40,197 bases of DNA from CAZKTS01 sp964555735 (GCA_964555735.1 CAZKTS010000094.1:1-40197), one strand, 5' to 3'; shown: positions 14,718 through 24,771, counted from the first letter of the stretch. Notes: generated by a model from the sequence alone, not told the origin. Numbers and translations are program-made.

Positions 14718-15293
14718 GTGACGACCACCGACGCGACGCCCCGCCGCCAGCGCGCCGACGCTCGGCGCAACGCCGAGCGCATCCTCACGTCGGCGCATCG
14801 TGTGTTCGAGCGCCACGGTCCCGACGCGTCGCTCGAAGAGATCGCGCGCGAAGCCGGCGTCGGCATCGGCACGCTCTACCGCCACTTCCCGACGCGCGAC
14901 GCGCTCGTCGAAGCGGTCTTCCAGGAGAAGATCGAGACGCAGCGCCGCCGGGCCGCCGAGCTGCTCGAGGCCGACGAGCCGCGGGACGCGTTCGCCACGT
15001 GGCTCGGTGAGCTGCTGGTCCAGGCGCGCGACTGTCAGGGGCTGGGCGCCGAGGCGATGATCAAGATGCTCGACGACGGTGCACCGAAGCCGTGCGAGGC
15101 GATGCGCGCGACGGGCGCGCAGCTGCTGGCGCGGGCGCAGGACGCGGGCGAGATCGTGCCGAACGCGGACATCGACGACCTGTTGCGGCTCGTCAACGCA
15201 GTCGCGCTGTCGGTCGGGAGTGGCCCCGACGCCACCGCGCAGGGCGCGCGCATGCTCGGCGTGATCGTCGACGGCATCAGCACTCGCGCCTGA
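14718..15293 (+). CDS. TetR/AcrR-family transcriptional regulator
   Basis: 191 aa. The N-terminal helix-turn-helix spans about residues 17-62: RILTSAHRVFERHGPDASLEEIAREAGVGIGTLYRHFPTRDALVEAVF. The rest is the helical ligand and dimer domain, with a DARDxLGAE-like ARDCQGLGAEAMIKML stretch. Start GTG 14718 follows GGACGGAG. It diverges from the DHA2 exporter and most likely represses it, and itself, through the operator at 14649-14671. Its stop TGA abuts the complement TCA of the next gene's stop, forming TGATCA (15291-15296). Confidence 0.95.
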   Translation: MTTTDATPRRQRADARRNAERILTSAHRVFERHGPDASLEEIAREAGVGIGTLYRHFPTRDALVEAVFQEKIETQRRRAAELLEADEPRDAFATWLGELLVQARDCQGLGAEAMIKMLDDGAPKPCEAMRATGAQLLARAQDAGEIVPNADIDDLLRLVNAVALSVGSGPDATAQGARMLGVIVDGISTRA

Positions 15294-16325
<1,032 letters not shown>

Positions 16326-16394
16326 GCCAACTCCTCCGACGCCCCGAGTGTTCCGTCTCGGCCGGACGGTCGCCCCGCCAGTAGCGTCGGCCCC

Positions 16395-16571
16395 ATGCGA
16401 ACGCAGGCGCGCGGGATCCTCATGGCGGTGTGCGGCCTCATCGTGATGGGGGCCGAAGTGGTGGAGGTGGCCAACCACGACGCCGAGTGGTGGAACTTCG
16501 TGGCCATCGCCACCGGAGCCTTCCTCCTCTTCTACGGCTTCGCGACGGTCGCCCGCGCCGGTCGGGAGTAG
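16395..16571 (+). CDS. Small membrane protein, 58 aa
   Basis: MRTQARGILMAVCGLIVMGAEVVEV begins with a short basic region followed by a helix of about 18 residues; HDAEWWNF is a short aromatic loop, and VAIATGAFLLFYGFATV a second helix, ending in ARAGRE. This makes a two-helix hairpin with both ends cytoplasmic by the positive-inside rule. No family recognised. TAGCGT lies 7 nt upstream of ATG 16395, suggesting a leaderless mRNA. It is divergent from the LLM gene and 20 nt upstream of the aldehyde dehydrogenase. Confidence 0.65.
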   Translation: MRTQARGILMAVCGLIVMGAEVVEVANHDAEWWNFVAIATGAFLLFYGFATVARAGRE

Positions 16572-16591
16572 ACCGCGCGAGGCTGTCCTCC

Positions 16592-18016
16592 ATGGCCGAC
16601 GTCCGCGCCCTGCCCATCGGAGCCGACCGGGTCACCACCGGCGATGAGCTGGTGGTCGCCTCGCCGTTCGACGGTCACGAGATCGCCCGGGTCCCGAAGT
16701 GCGGTGAGGCCGAGGTCGACCGCGCCGTCGCCGCGGCGACGGCCGTGCGGGCGGCCGGGCCGCTCCCCGCCTGGAAGCGGGCGGAGATCCTGGACGCTGC
16801 GGCGCGCCTGCTCCGCGAGCGCGTCGAGTCGTTCGCCCGGATCATCGCGGAGGAGGCCGCCAAGCCGATCAAGACCGCACGGGTCGAGGCGACGCGCGCG
16901 GTCTCGACGTTCACCTTCGCGGCGGCCGTGGCGCGTGACCTCACCGGTGAGATGGTCCCGATGGACGCAGCCGACGTCGGCGAGGGGAAGCTCGCGTTCA
17001 CGCTCCGCCTCCCGATCGGTGTCGTGGGCGCGATCAGCCCGTTCAACTTCCCGCTCAACCTCGTCGCGCACAAGGTCGCGCCGGCCATTGCGGCGGGTTG
17101 CCCCGTCGTGCTGAAGCCCGCGTCACAGACGCCCCTGTCGGCGATCGCGCTTGCGGAGCTCCTCCTCGACGAGTGCGGCCTGCCCGAAGGCCACCTCAAC
17201 CTCGTCACCGGGAGCGGCGGGACGGTCGGCAACGCGATCGTCGAGCACGACGACATCGCGATGATCACGTTCACCGGCTCACCCGAGGTCGGGTGGGGCA
17301 TCAAGGCCCAGGCGCCCCGCAAGAAGGTCGGGCTCGAGCTCGGCAACAACGCGCCGGTGATCATCCAGCCCGATGCCGACGTCTCGACGGCCGCGGCCAA
17401 GATCTCCGTCGCCGGCTTCAGCCACGCAGGGCAGTCGTGCATCTCGACCCAGCGGGTCTTCGTGCACGACGACGTGGCCAACGCCTTCCTCGCCGAGCTG
17501 CTCCCGAAGGTGGCCGCGCTGAAGGTCGGCGACCCGCTCGACGAGGCCACCGACGTGTCGGCCGTCATCTCGGGCAGCGAGCAGGAGCGCGTACAGCAGT
17601 GGGTCGCCGAGGCGACCGCCGCCGGCGCCCGGGTGGCCGTGGGCGGCGAGCTCGAGGGCGGCGTCCTGGCCCCGACCGTGCTCACCGACGTCACGCCCGA
17701 CATGAAGGTGTGCGCGCTCGAGGTGTTCGGACCGGTGGTGGGCGTGCAGCGCTACACCGATCTCGACGACGCGCTGGCGCTCGCGAACGACACCCGGTAC
17801 GGGCTCCAGGCTGCCATCTTCACCGCCGACCTCGCTGCCGCGCTGCGCGCGGTCCACACGCTCGACTTCGGGGGCGTGCTCGTGAACGAGGTGCCCACCT
17901 ACCGTGCCGACCAGATGCCCTACGGCGGACTGCGCGACAGCGGCAACACGCGGGAGGGCCCGCGCTACGCCGCGCACGAGATGACCGAGCCCCGCCTCGT
18001 GGTGATCCAGACGTGA
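16592..18016 (+). CDS. NAD(P)-dependent aldehyde dehydrogenase
   Basis: 474 aa, full length. ISPFNFPLNLVAHKVAPAIAAGCPVVLKPA is the cofactor-binding region, FTGSPEVG the Rossmann turn, LELGNN the catalytic general base (Glu249) and GQSCIS the nucleophile Cys283. The ending VPTYRADQMPYGGLRDSGNTREGPRYAAHEMTEPRLVVI is the pattern of the lactaldehyde / semialdehyde / non-phosphorylating GAPDH-like branch. It oxidises an aldehyde to an acid in the cytoplasm. The start ATG 16592 has only GGCTGTCCTCC before it. It overlaps the SDR downstream by GTGA. An alcohol-to-acid two-step with that SDR is plausible; substrate unknown. Confidence 0.95.
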   Translation: MADVRALPIGADRVTTGDELVVASPFDGHEIARVPKCGEAEVDRAVAAATAVRAAGPLPAWKRAEILDAAARLLRERVESFARIIAEEAAKPIKTARVEATRAVSTFTFAAAVARDLTGEMVPMDAADVGEGKLAFTLRLPIGVVGAISPFNFPLNLVAHKVAPAIAAGCPVVLKPASQTPLSAIALAELLLDECGLPEGHLNLVTGSGGTVGNAIVEHDDIAMITFTGSPEVGWGIKAQAPRKKVGLELGNNAPVIIQPDADVSTAAAKISVAGFSHAGQSCISTQRVFVHDDVANAFLAELLPKVAALKVGDPLDEATDVSAVISGSEQERVQQWVAEATAAGARVAVGGELEGGVLAPTVLTDVTPDMKVCALEVFGPVVGVQRYTDLDDALALANDTRYGLQAAIFTADLAAALRAVHTLDFGGVLVNEVPTYRADQMPYGGLRDSGNTREGPRYAAHEMTEPRLVVIQT

Positions 18017-18840
18017 GCGCCGAGGGACTCGAGGGGAAGGTCGCGCTCGTCACCGGCGGCGCGTCCGGCATCGGGCGCGCAACCGTCGAGCGCTTCGCGG
18101 CGGAGGGCATGCGCGTCTGCGTCGTGGACCGCACGGAGGACGCCGGGCGCGAGGTCGCCGCGGCCGCCCGCGGAGAGTTCATCGTCGCCGACGCCGGCGA
18201 TTCGGCCGCGGTCGACGCAGCGTTCGCGCAGTGCATCGACTCGTTCGGCGGCCTCGACGTCGCGTTCTTGAACGCTGGGATCGCGATCGGTCATGCCGAC
18301 CTCGGCACCCTGACCGACGAGCAGTACCGCACGATCATGCGCGTCAACGTCGATGGCGTCGTGTTCGGCGCCCGCGCCGCGATCCGTCACATGGTGCCGC
18401 AGCGGCACGGAGCGATCGTCGCGACCGCGTCGCTTGCGGGCATCATGCCGTTCCCGCCCGACCCCGTGTACGACCTCACCAAGCACGCGGTCGTCGGGCT
18501 CATCCGCTCGATCGCTCCCACGCTCGCCGAGCACGGCGTCACCGCGAACTGCGTGAACCCGGGGATGACCGACACCAACATCATCTCCGACGAGGTCCGT
18601 ACCGTGTTCGCCGAGATGAGCTTCCCGCTGATGGAGCCGACGCAGATCGCCGACGCGGTCGTGCACGCCGTGACCTCCGGCGAGACCGGCCAGTGCTTCG
18701 TGTGTCAGCCCGGTCGGGAGCCCACGCCGTACGGGTTCCGAGGCGTCCCGGGGCCCCGGGTGAGCGAGGCGATGGGCAAGATCCCGCCCGGGATGGCGGC
18801 CGGATCCAGCGTCTGGGAGGCCACCGACCGCAACCGGTGA
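18013..18840 (+). CDS. Short-chain dehydrogenase/reductase
   Basis: 275 aa. VALVTGGASGIGRATVERFAAEG carries TGxxxGIG for NAD(P), LNAGIA the NAG motif, TASLAGI the catalytic serine and YDLTK the tyrosine-lysine pair, so the active site is intact, unlike the SDR at 3160. The C-terminal extension GVPGPRVSEAMGKIPPGMAAGSSVWEATDRNR is longer than in FabG and may cover the substrate pocket. The GTG start overlaps the aldehyde dehydrogenase stop (GTGA), so it is translationally coupled and probably makes the aldehyde used by that enzyme. Specific alcohol unknown. Confidence 0.94.
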   Translation: MSAEGLEGKVALVTGGASGIGRATVERFAAEGMRVCVVDRTEDAGREVAAAARGEFIVADAGDSAAVDAAFAQCIDSFGGLDVAFLNAGIAIGHADLGTLTDEQYRTIMRVNVDGVVFGARAAIRHMVPQRHGAIVATASLAGIMPFPPDPVYDLTKHAVVGLIRSIAPTLAEHGVTANCVNPGMTDTNIISDEVRTVFAEMSFPLMEPTQIADAVVHAVTSGETGQCFVCQPGREPTPYGFRGVPGPRVSEAMGKIPPGMAAGSSVWEATDRNR

Positions 18841-18862
18841 GGATCGGGGTGCGTGCGGTCCC

Positions 18863-18868
18863 TATCCT
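18863..18868 (+). promoter_or_regulatory. Candidate -10 box TATCCT for leaderless bpa
   Basis: TATCCT ends 6 nt before GTG 18875, so transcription would start on the initiator G. Only 34 nt separate the SDR stop from the bpa start. Confidence 0.45.
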
Positions 18869-18874
18869 TGCGGG

Positions 18875-19420
18875 GTGGACGAGAACCCCGAAGCAGCCGG
18901 GCGCGAGCCAGTGACGCCCGAGATCATGGAGCCCGGCTCCCCCGACGGAGCCGCCGCCGAGACCGACGACGAGGTCGAGCAGGTCACCCGGCCCACCAAG
19001 CTCATCCGCATCGCGTCGATGGTGCGCCAGATGCTCGACGAGGTCCGGCGCGCGCCGCTCGACGACGCCGGGCGCCGACGCCTCCGCGAGATCCACGAGA
19101 AGTCGGTCGAGGAGCTCGAGAGCGTCCTGTCCCCCGAGCTCCAGAAGGAGCTCGAGGAGGTCGTGCTCCCCTTCAGCTCGGAGGCACCGAGCGAGGGCGA
19201 GCTGCGGCTGGCCCAGGCCCAGCTCGTCGGCTGGCTCGAAGGCCTGTTCCACGGCATCCAGGCGACGCTCTTCACCCAGCAGTCGATGGCGCAGGGGCAG
19301 CTCGAGGAGATGCGCCGGCGGCGCATGCTCGAGGCCGCGCAGTCGGGTGGCGGAGCACCGGGAGGGATCCCGGGCAGCGCGGCCGGCGGTCCGAACGGGC
19401 CCGAGAGCGGCTACCTCTAG
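18875..19420 (+). CDS. bpa: Bacterial proteasome activator Bpa (DUF2587)
   Basis: 181 aa, near the length of the mycobacterial protein. After a disordered acidic start comes the helical core VTRPTKLIRIASMVRQMLDEVRRAPLDDAGRRRLREIHEKSVEELESVLSPELQKELEEVVLPF, then a second helical part LRLAQAQLVGWLEGLFHGIQATLFTQQSMAQGQLEEMRRRR. A Gly/Pro-rich tail ends in SGYL, matching the C-terminal docking tail (GQYL in mycobacteria) that opens the 20S proteasome gate. It forms a dodecameric ring and feeds substrates to the proteasome independently of ATP. No pup or proteasome gene is in the window. It precedes aroG by 18 nt, so the two may share a transcript. Confidence 0.93.
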   Translation: MDENPEAAGREPVTPEIMEPGSPDGAAAETDDEVEQVTRPTKLIRIASMVRQMLDEVRRAPLDDAGRRRLREIHEKSVEELESVLSPELQKELEEVVLPFSSEAPSEGELRLAQAQLVGWLEGLFHGIQATLFTQQSMAQGQLEEMRRRRMLEAAQSGGGAPGGIPGSAAGGPNGPESGYL

Positions 19421-19438
19421 GACCAGGCAGGACTGACG

Positions 19439-20800
19439 ATGTCGACGGCAGAGCTCTTCGCGCACGGGTGGACGCCCGACGGCTGGCGCGCGCGCCCGGC
19501 CGCGCAGCAGCCCGACTGGCCCGACACCGACGCGCTCGACGCCGTGCTCGCCGACCTGCGCGCGCTCCCGCCACTCGTGTTCGCGGGCGAAGCCCGCACG
19601 CTCACCGACTCGCTGGCTGCCGCCGCGGAGGGCAAGGCGTTCCTCCTCGTCGCGGGTGACTGCGCCGAGTCGTTCTCGGCGTTCTCGGCCGACTCCATCC
19701 GCGACAAGCTCCGAGTGATCCTCCAGATGTCGGTGGTCCTCACCTACGGCACCGGCGTGCCGACGCTCAAGGTCGCGCGGATGGCGGGCCAGTTCTCGAA
19801 GCCGCGCTCGTCCCCCACCGAGACTCGCGACGGCGTGACCCTGCCGTCCTTCCGCGGCGACACGGTCAACGACTTCGCCTTCGACGCCGTCGCCCGCCGG
19901 CCGGACCCCGAGCGCCTGCGCCGCGCCTACCACCAGGCGTCGTCGACCCTGAACCTGGTGCGCGCGTTCGCCAAGGGCGGCTTCGCGGACCTGTCGCGGG
20001 TGCACGCCTGGAACCAGGAGTTCGTCGCCTCCAGCCCGGAAGGCCGGCGCTACGAGGCACTCGCCAGCGAGATCGAGCGCGCGCTGCGGTTCATGCGCGC
20101 CTGCGGCATCGACCTCGAGGCCGAGCTGCAGCTCCACCAGGTCGACGTGTACACCGCGCACGAGGCGCTCCTGCTCGGCTACGAGGAGGCCCTGACCCGC
20201 CAGGACCACATCACCGGCGACTGGTACGACTGCTCCGCGCACATGCTGTGGATCGGCGAGCGGACGCGTCAGCTCGACGGCGCGCACGTGGAGTTCCTCT
20301 CCGGCGTGCACAACCCCATCGGCGTGAAGCTCGGTCCCGATGCCACGCCCGAGGAGACCGTCGGCCTGTGCGAGCGGCTGAACCCGCGGCGCGAGCCCGG
20401 GCGCCTCGTGTTGTTCAGCCGGATGGGCGCCGACCGCGTCACCGAGAAGCTGCCCGCGCTGCTGCGGGCGGTCAGCCTGTCGGGCCACCCGGTGGTCTGG
20501 GCGTGCGACCCGATGCACGGCAACACGTTCTCGCACGAGAGCGGCTACAAGACGCGGCGCTTCGACGACATCATGCGTGAGCTCCGCGGCTTCTTCGGTG
20601 CCTGCGAGGAGGCCGACGTGTGGCCCGGCGGCGTGCACGTCGAGCTCACCGGCGAGGACGTCACCGAGTGCCTCGGCGGCGGCGACGACATCGTCGGCAC
20701 CCAGCTCGAGCACCGCTACGAGACCATGTGCGATCCCCGCCTCAACGCCCGCCAGTCCCTCGACCTCGCCTTCGAGATCGCCGAGCTCCTCAGGCGTTGA
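19439..20800 (+). CDS. aroG: Class II 3-deoxy-D-arabino-heptulosonate-7-phosphate synthase
   Basis: 453 aa, class II (plant/actinobacterial) type. It joins phosphoenolpyruvate and erythrose 4-phosphate in the first shikimate step. Visible ligands include VAGDCAESF (metal cysteine), MAGQFSKPRSSP (substrate phosphate), FSRMGADR, CDPMHGNTF (metal histidine), GVHVELTGEDVTECLGG (glutamate) and YETMCDPRLNARQSLDLAF (aspartate). The N-terminal WRARPAAQQPDWPD segment corresponds to the regulatory extension of class II enzymes, so feedback by aromatic amino acids is possible. ATG 19439 follows AGGCAGGACTG. A long hairpin follows the gene. Bpa lies directly upstream. Confidence 0.97.
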   Translation: MSTAELFAHGWTPDGWRARPAAQQPDWPDTDALDAVLADLRALPPLVFAGEARTLTDSLAAAAEGKAFLLVAGDCAESFSAFSADSIRDKLRVILQMSVVLTYGTGVPTLKVARMAGQFSKPRSSPTETRDGVTLPSFRGDTVNDFAFDAVARRPDPERLRRAYHQASSTLNLVRAFAKGGFADLSRVHAWNQEFVASSPEGRRYEALASEIERALRFMRACGIDLEAELQLHQVDVYTAHEALLLGYEEALTRQDHITGDWYDCSAHMLWIGERTRQLDGAHVEFLSGVHNPIGVKLGPDATPEETVGLCERLNPRREPGRLVLFSRMGADRVTEKLPALLRAVSLSGHPVVWACDPMHGNTFSHESGYKTRRFDDIMRELRGFFGACEEADVWPGGVHVELTGEDVTECLGGGDDIVGTQLEHRYETMCDPRLNARQSLDLAFEIAELLRR

Positions 20801-20818
20801 CCCGGCACGAGTCGGGAC

Positions 20819-20892
20819 CCCGGTCAAGACCTTGTTTGGTCACTTCGTAGCGCCAGAGGCGCACGAAGTGACCAAACGGGACCTTGACCGGG
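20819..20892. terminator. Long imperfect hairpin after aroG, before kgd
   Basis: Outer arms CCCGGTCAAG / CTTGACCGGG (10 bp), a 5-nt unpaired block, then GTTTGGTCACTTCGT / ACGAAGTGACCAAAC (15 bp), a bulged A and an inner GCGCC-AGA-GGCGC stem: 30 bp paired in 74 nt. It is far larger than a usual terminator and lacks a U-tract. It may end aroG transcription or belong to a repeat family, since a related hairpin follows kgd (24691-24753). Confidence 0.6.
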
Positions 20893-20958
20893 TGACCAGC
20901 GTCTGAATGGTTGGCGTCCGCTGGCGACCACGGTGCGTGAGCGCGCGAGCATGGTGGC

Positions 20959-23900
20959 GTGACCTTCGAGGATCTCGGACCGAACTCGGGGCTCGTGGAA
21001 GACCTCTACGAGCGCTTCCAGGAGAACCCGGAGTCCATCCCGCCGCGGTGGCGGGCCTACTTCGAGGGGCGCGCGCCCGACGCCGACGGCGCGACCCCGA
21101 GCAGCAACGGGCAGGCGGCGACCGCGACCCCGCCCCCGCCGCCGCCGGCCGTCGACCTCGCACCGCCGCCGGCCCCGGCAGCTGCACCCCCGACTCCTGC
21201 GTCGCCGGCCCCGGCCGCCACGTCCGCCGCCCCACCGGCCGGCGACGCCGCCGAGCCCCTGCGGGGCGTCGCGGCCCGGATCGCCGAGAACATGGAGGCG
21301 AGCCTGGGTGTCCCCACCGCGACGTCCGTGCGCACCATCCCGGCGAAGCTGCTCGAGGTCAACCGTCAGATCCTGAACAACCACCTCGCCCGCAGCGGCG
21401 GCGGCAAGGTCAGCTTCACGCACCTCATCGCGTACGCCGTCGTCCGCGCACTCCGCGAGTTCCCCACGATCAACTCCAGCTTCGAGGAGTCCGACGGCAA
21501 GCCCACGATCGTCCACCACGAGCACGTCAACCTCGGGCTCGCGGTCGACCTCGAACGGCCCGACGGCGGCCGCTCGCTGGTCGTGCCGAGCGTGAAGCAG
21601 GCCGAGTCGATGGACTTCCGCACCTTCTGGGAGGCGTACGAGGAGCTCATCCGCAAGGTGCGCGCCAGCAAGATGTCGCCCGACGACTTCGCGGGCACGA
21701 CCGGCACGATCACCAACCCCGGGATGATCGGCACGGTGCACTCGGTACCCCGGCTCATGCCCGGCCAGGGGTTCATCCTCGGTGTCGGCACCATCGGCTA
21801 CCCCGCCGAGTTCGAAGGCTCCGATCCACACGCGCTCGCCCAGCTCGGCGTGAGCAAGGTCACCACGCTCACCAACACCTACGACCACCGGATCATCGGT
21901 GGCGCGGAGAGCGGCGAGTTCCTCCGTCGCATCCATCAGCTCCTGCTCGGCGAGGACGGCTACTACGACGACGTCTTCCACAGCCTCGGCGTGCCGTACG
22001 AACCCGCGCGATGGAACCCCGACCGCTCATCGCTCGGCGACGGCTCGAGTCAGTCCGACGACGTCGCGCAGGAGAAGGTGGTCTCGGTCCACCAGCTCAT
22101 CAACATGTACCGCGTGCGCGGCCACCTGATCGCGAACCTGGACCCGCTCGGTCGCCGCGAACCGCACACCCACCCCGAGCTCGACATCAGCTCCTACGAC
22201 CTCAGCATCTGGGACCTCGACCGTGAGTTCCCGGTCGGCAGCCTCGGCTCTGGTGCCGTCGACCGCCCGACGCTCCCGCTGCGCGACATCCTCGGCATCC
22301 TGCGCGACGCCTACGCCCGCAGCGTCGGCGTCGAGTACATGCACATCCAGGAGCCGGACCAGAAGGAGTGGATCCAGCAGCAGGTCGAGGGCGTGCACGC
22401 CGACGCCACCGAGGCCGAGAAGCGGCGCATCCTCGAGAAGCTCAACGCGGCGGAGGCCTTCGAGCGGTTCCTCCACACCAAGTACCTGGGCCAGAAGCGC
22501 TTCAGCCTGGAGGGCGCCGAGACCCTGATCCCGATGCTCGACGCGCTCTGCAGCGCAGCCGCCGACGCCGGCATGGCGGCGGTCGTCATGGGCATGGCGC
22601 ATCGCGGTCGCCTCAACGTCCTCGCCAACGTGATCGGCAAGTCCTACGCCCAGATCTTCCGGGAGTTCGAGGGCGAGCTCGATCCCAGCAGCACGCAAGG
22701 GTCGGGCGACGTGAAGTACCACGTCGGCGCGAGCGGCAAGCACCTGTCGCCCGGTGGGCACGAGGTGTCGCTCACGCTGGCGGCAAACCCGAGCCACCTC
22801 GAAGCCGTCGACCCCGTCGTCGAGGGCATGGCGCGCGCCAAGGGCGACTTCATCGGCGACACCGCGCACACCGCCGTGCTGTCGGTGCTCATCCACGGTG
22901 ACGCCGCGTTCGCCGGCCAGGGTGTCGTCGCCGAGACGCTCAACCTCTCGGAGGTCGAGGGCTACGACGTCGGCGGCACCGTGCACGTCGTCGTCAACAA
23001 CCAGCTCGGCTTCACCACCTCGCCCGAGGCCGGTCGCTCGAGCGTCTACGCGACCGACGTCGCCAAGATGGTGCAGGCGCCGATCTTCCACGTGAACGGC
23101 GACGACCCCGAGGCGGCGGTGCGGGTCATCGAGCTCGCGTTCGCGTTCCGCCAGGCCTTCCAGAAGGACGTCGTCGTCGACCTCTTCTGCTACCGCCGCT
23201 ACGGCCACAACGAGGGCGACGAGCCCGCGTTCACCCAGCCCCGGATGTACAAGCTCATCGAGGCGCGGCCGTCGGTGCGCACGCTCTACACCGAGACGCT
23301 CGTCAACCGCGGGGACCTCACCACCGAGGACTGCGAGGCCGCGACCGCCGACTTCAAGGCCCGGCTCGATCGAGCGTTCGAGGAGACCCACGCGCCGCAC
23401 GAGACCGGGCTCGAGGCGCATGGCTCTGCGCTCGACGATCCTTCGCTCGCGGTCGATCCCGGCGCGGACCCGCACGCCGACGAGAGCCATGCGCCGCCCG
23501 TGACCGCCGTCGACGCCTCGGTGCTCGAGACCGTCGTACGCGGCGTCACCACCTGGCCCGACGACTTCCACGTGCACCCGAAGCTCGAGCGGATCCTGCT
23601 CGGCAACCGCACCACCTTCGACGCCGGCGAGGTGGACTGGGCGCTCGCCGAGGCCTGCGCGCTCGGATCGCTCATGCTCGAGGGCACGCCGGTTCGGCTC
23701 TCGGGCCAGGACACGCGCCGAGGCACGTTCAGCCAGCGCCACGGCGTCCTGCTCGACGCCGAGACCGAGGCCGAGTACGTGCCGCTCGCGAACCTCGCAC
23801 CCGACCAGGCGCCGTACCGGCTCTACGACACCGTCCTGTCCGAGTACGCCGCGCTCGGCTTCGAGTACGGCTACTCCGTCGCCGACGCCGAGGCGTTCGT

Positions 23901-24657
23901 CGCGTGGGAGGCCCAGTTCGGCGACTTCATGAACGGCGCGCAGATCATCATCGACCAGTTCATCGTCGCCGCCGACGACAAGTGGGGTCAGCGCTCGAGC
24001 CTCGCGCTGCTCCTGCCGCACGGGTTCGAGGGGCAGGGCCCCGAGCACTCCAGCGCGCGCATCGAGCGCTTCCTCGCATTGTGCGCCGAGGACAACCTGC
24101 GCGTCGTCTACCCCTCGACCGCCGCGCAGTACTTCCACGTGCTGCGCCGCCAGGCGAAGAGCACCCGTCGGGTGCCGCTCGTCTGCTTCACACCGAAGCG
24201 CTACCTGCGCATGCAGCAGAGCCGCTCACCGGAGCGCGCGCTCACCTCGGGCGGGTTCGAGCCCGTGCTCGACGACCCCAAGGTCGCCGACCCGGGCGCG
24301 GTCACACGGGTGCTGCTCTGCACGGGGAAGGTCGGCCACGAGCTCATCGAGCGACGCGACCGCGACCAGGCCCCCGCCGCCGTCGTCCGCGTCGAGCAGC
24401 TGTTCCCGTTCCCCGAGGCGGAGATCGTCGCCGCCCTCGATCGGTACCCGAAGGCCACCGACGTGTGGTGGGTCCAGGAAGAGCCCGGCAACATGGGCGC
24501 CTGGAACTACATGCACGGCAAGCTGCACAAGCTGCTGCGCAACCGGGCCGAGCTCCGTCACATCTCGCGACGCGCGAGCGCCAGCCCCGCGAGCGGCAGC
24601 CCGAAGGTGCACGACCGCGAGCAGGACGAGCTCCTCACCGCCGCCCTCGCCCGCTGA
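20959..24657 (+). CDS. kgd: Multifunctional 2-oxoglutarate decarboxylase/dehydrogenase (Kgd)
   Basis: 1232 aa, the actinobacterial fusion of E2-like acyltransferase and thiamine-diphosphate E1. The start MTFEDLGPNSGLVEDLYERFQENPESIPPRWRAYF is the E1-type docking helix. A Pro/Ala linker covers about residues 50-100 and no lipoyl domain is present, as usual here. The E2 core (about 105-340) ends in TNTYDHRIIGGAESGEFL, the acyltransferase DHRxxxG site. The E1 part (about 370-1232) has YMHIQEPDQKEWIQQQVEG, VVMGMAHRGRLNVLANV, NGDDPEAAVRV (thiamine-diphosphate site) and CYRRYGHNEGDEPAFTQP. It acts in the TCA cycle and glutamate metabolism. GTG 20959 has no strong Shine-Dalgarno sequence. GarA-type control is known in mycobacteria; no such gene is in view. 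Confidence 0.98.
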   Translation: MTFEDLGPNSGLVEDLYERFQENPESIPPRWRAYFEGRAPDADGATPSSNGQAATATPPPPPPAVDLAPPPAPAAAPPTPASPAPAATSAAPPAGDAAEPLRGVAARIAENMEASLGVPTATSVRTIPAKLLEVNRQILNNHLARSGGGKVSFTHLIAYAVVRALREFPTINSSFEESDGKPTIVHHEHVNLGLAVDLERPDGGRSLVVPSVKQAESMDFRTFWEAYEELIRKVRASKMSPDDFAGTTGTITNPGMIGTVHSVPRLMPGQGFILGVGTIGYPAEFEGSDPHALAQLGVSKVTTLTNTYDHRIIGGAESGEFLRRIHQLLLGEDGYYDDVFHSLGVPYEPARWNPDRSSLGDGSSQSDDVAQEKVVSVHQLINMYRVRGHLIANLDPLGRREPHTHPELDISSYDLSIWDLDREFPVGSLGSGAVDRPTLPLRDILGILRDAYARSVGVEYMHIQEPDQKEWIQQQVEGVHADATEAEKRRILEKLNAAEAFERFLHTKYLGQKRFSLEGAETLIPMLDALCSAAADAGMAAVVMGMAHRGRLNVLANVIGKSYAQIFREFEGELDPSSTQGSGDVKYHVGASGKHLSPGGHEVSLTLAANPSHLEAVDPVVEGMARAKGDFIGDTAHTAVLSVLIHGDAAFAGQGVVAETLNLSEVEGYDVGGTVHVVVNNQLGFTTSPEAGRSSVYATDVAKMVQAPIFHVNGDDPEAAVRVIELAFAFRQAFQKDVVVDLFCYRRYGHNEGDEPAFTQPRMYKLIEARPSVRTLYTETLVNRGDLTTEDCEAATADFKARLDRAFEETHAPHETGLEAHGSALDDPSLAVDPGADPHADESHAPPVTAVDASVLETVVRGVTTWPDDFHVHPKLERILLGNRTTFDAGEVDWALAEACALGSLMLEGTPVRLSGQDTRRGTFSQRHGVLLDAETEAEYVPLANLAPDQAPYRLYDTVLSEYAALGFEYGYSVADAEAFVAWEAQFGDFMNGAQIIIDQFIVAADDKWGQRSSLALLLPHGFEGQGPEHSSARIERFLALCAEDNLRVVYPSTAAQYFHVLRRQAKSTRRVPLVCFTPKRYLRMQQSRSPERALTSGGFEPVLDDPKVADPGAVTRVLLCTGKVGHELIERRDRDQAPAAVVRVEQLFPFPEAEIVAALDRYPKATDVWWVQEEPGNMGAWNYMHGKLHKLLRNRAELRHISRRASASPASGSPKVHDREQDELLTAALAR

Positions 24658-24690
24658 TCACCTGACCAACTGATCACCCGACCAACCCCA

Positions 24691-24753
24691 AGAGCCAGTT
24701 CTTGGCACGTTGCGTCAGTCCATATGACACTCAACGTGCCAAGAACCGGCTCT
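24691..24753. terminator. Long hairpin between convergent kgd and tetR
   Basis: A 22-bp stem with one mismatch: left arm 24691-24712, right arm 24732-24753, sharing TTCTTGGCACGTTG and its complement, with inner GTCA / TGAC. It fills most of the 114-nt gap between two convergent stops, so it can terminate both. CCTTGACC follows, as it does in the hairpin before kgd. No U-tract. Confidence 0.65.
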
Positions 24754-24771
24754 GGCCCTTGACCTTTGACC

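Noticed and set aside
18581..20827. Very long minus-strand frame (about 748 codons) opposite aroG and bpa
   Set aside because: Composition is that of a shadow frame (Arg, Gly, Leu, Val, Ala, His); aroG and bpa on the plus strand have convincing motifs.
21127..21260. Pro/Ala-rich repetitive stretch in kgd as a repeat element or recent insertion
   Set aside because: This is the usual flexible linker between the N-terminal helix and the E2 domain of actinobacterial Kgd.
22027..24138. 703-codon minus-strand frame opposite kgd
   Set aside because: Antisense of a strongly conserved E1 domain; no recognisable domain in the frame.
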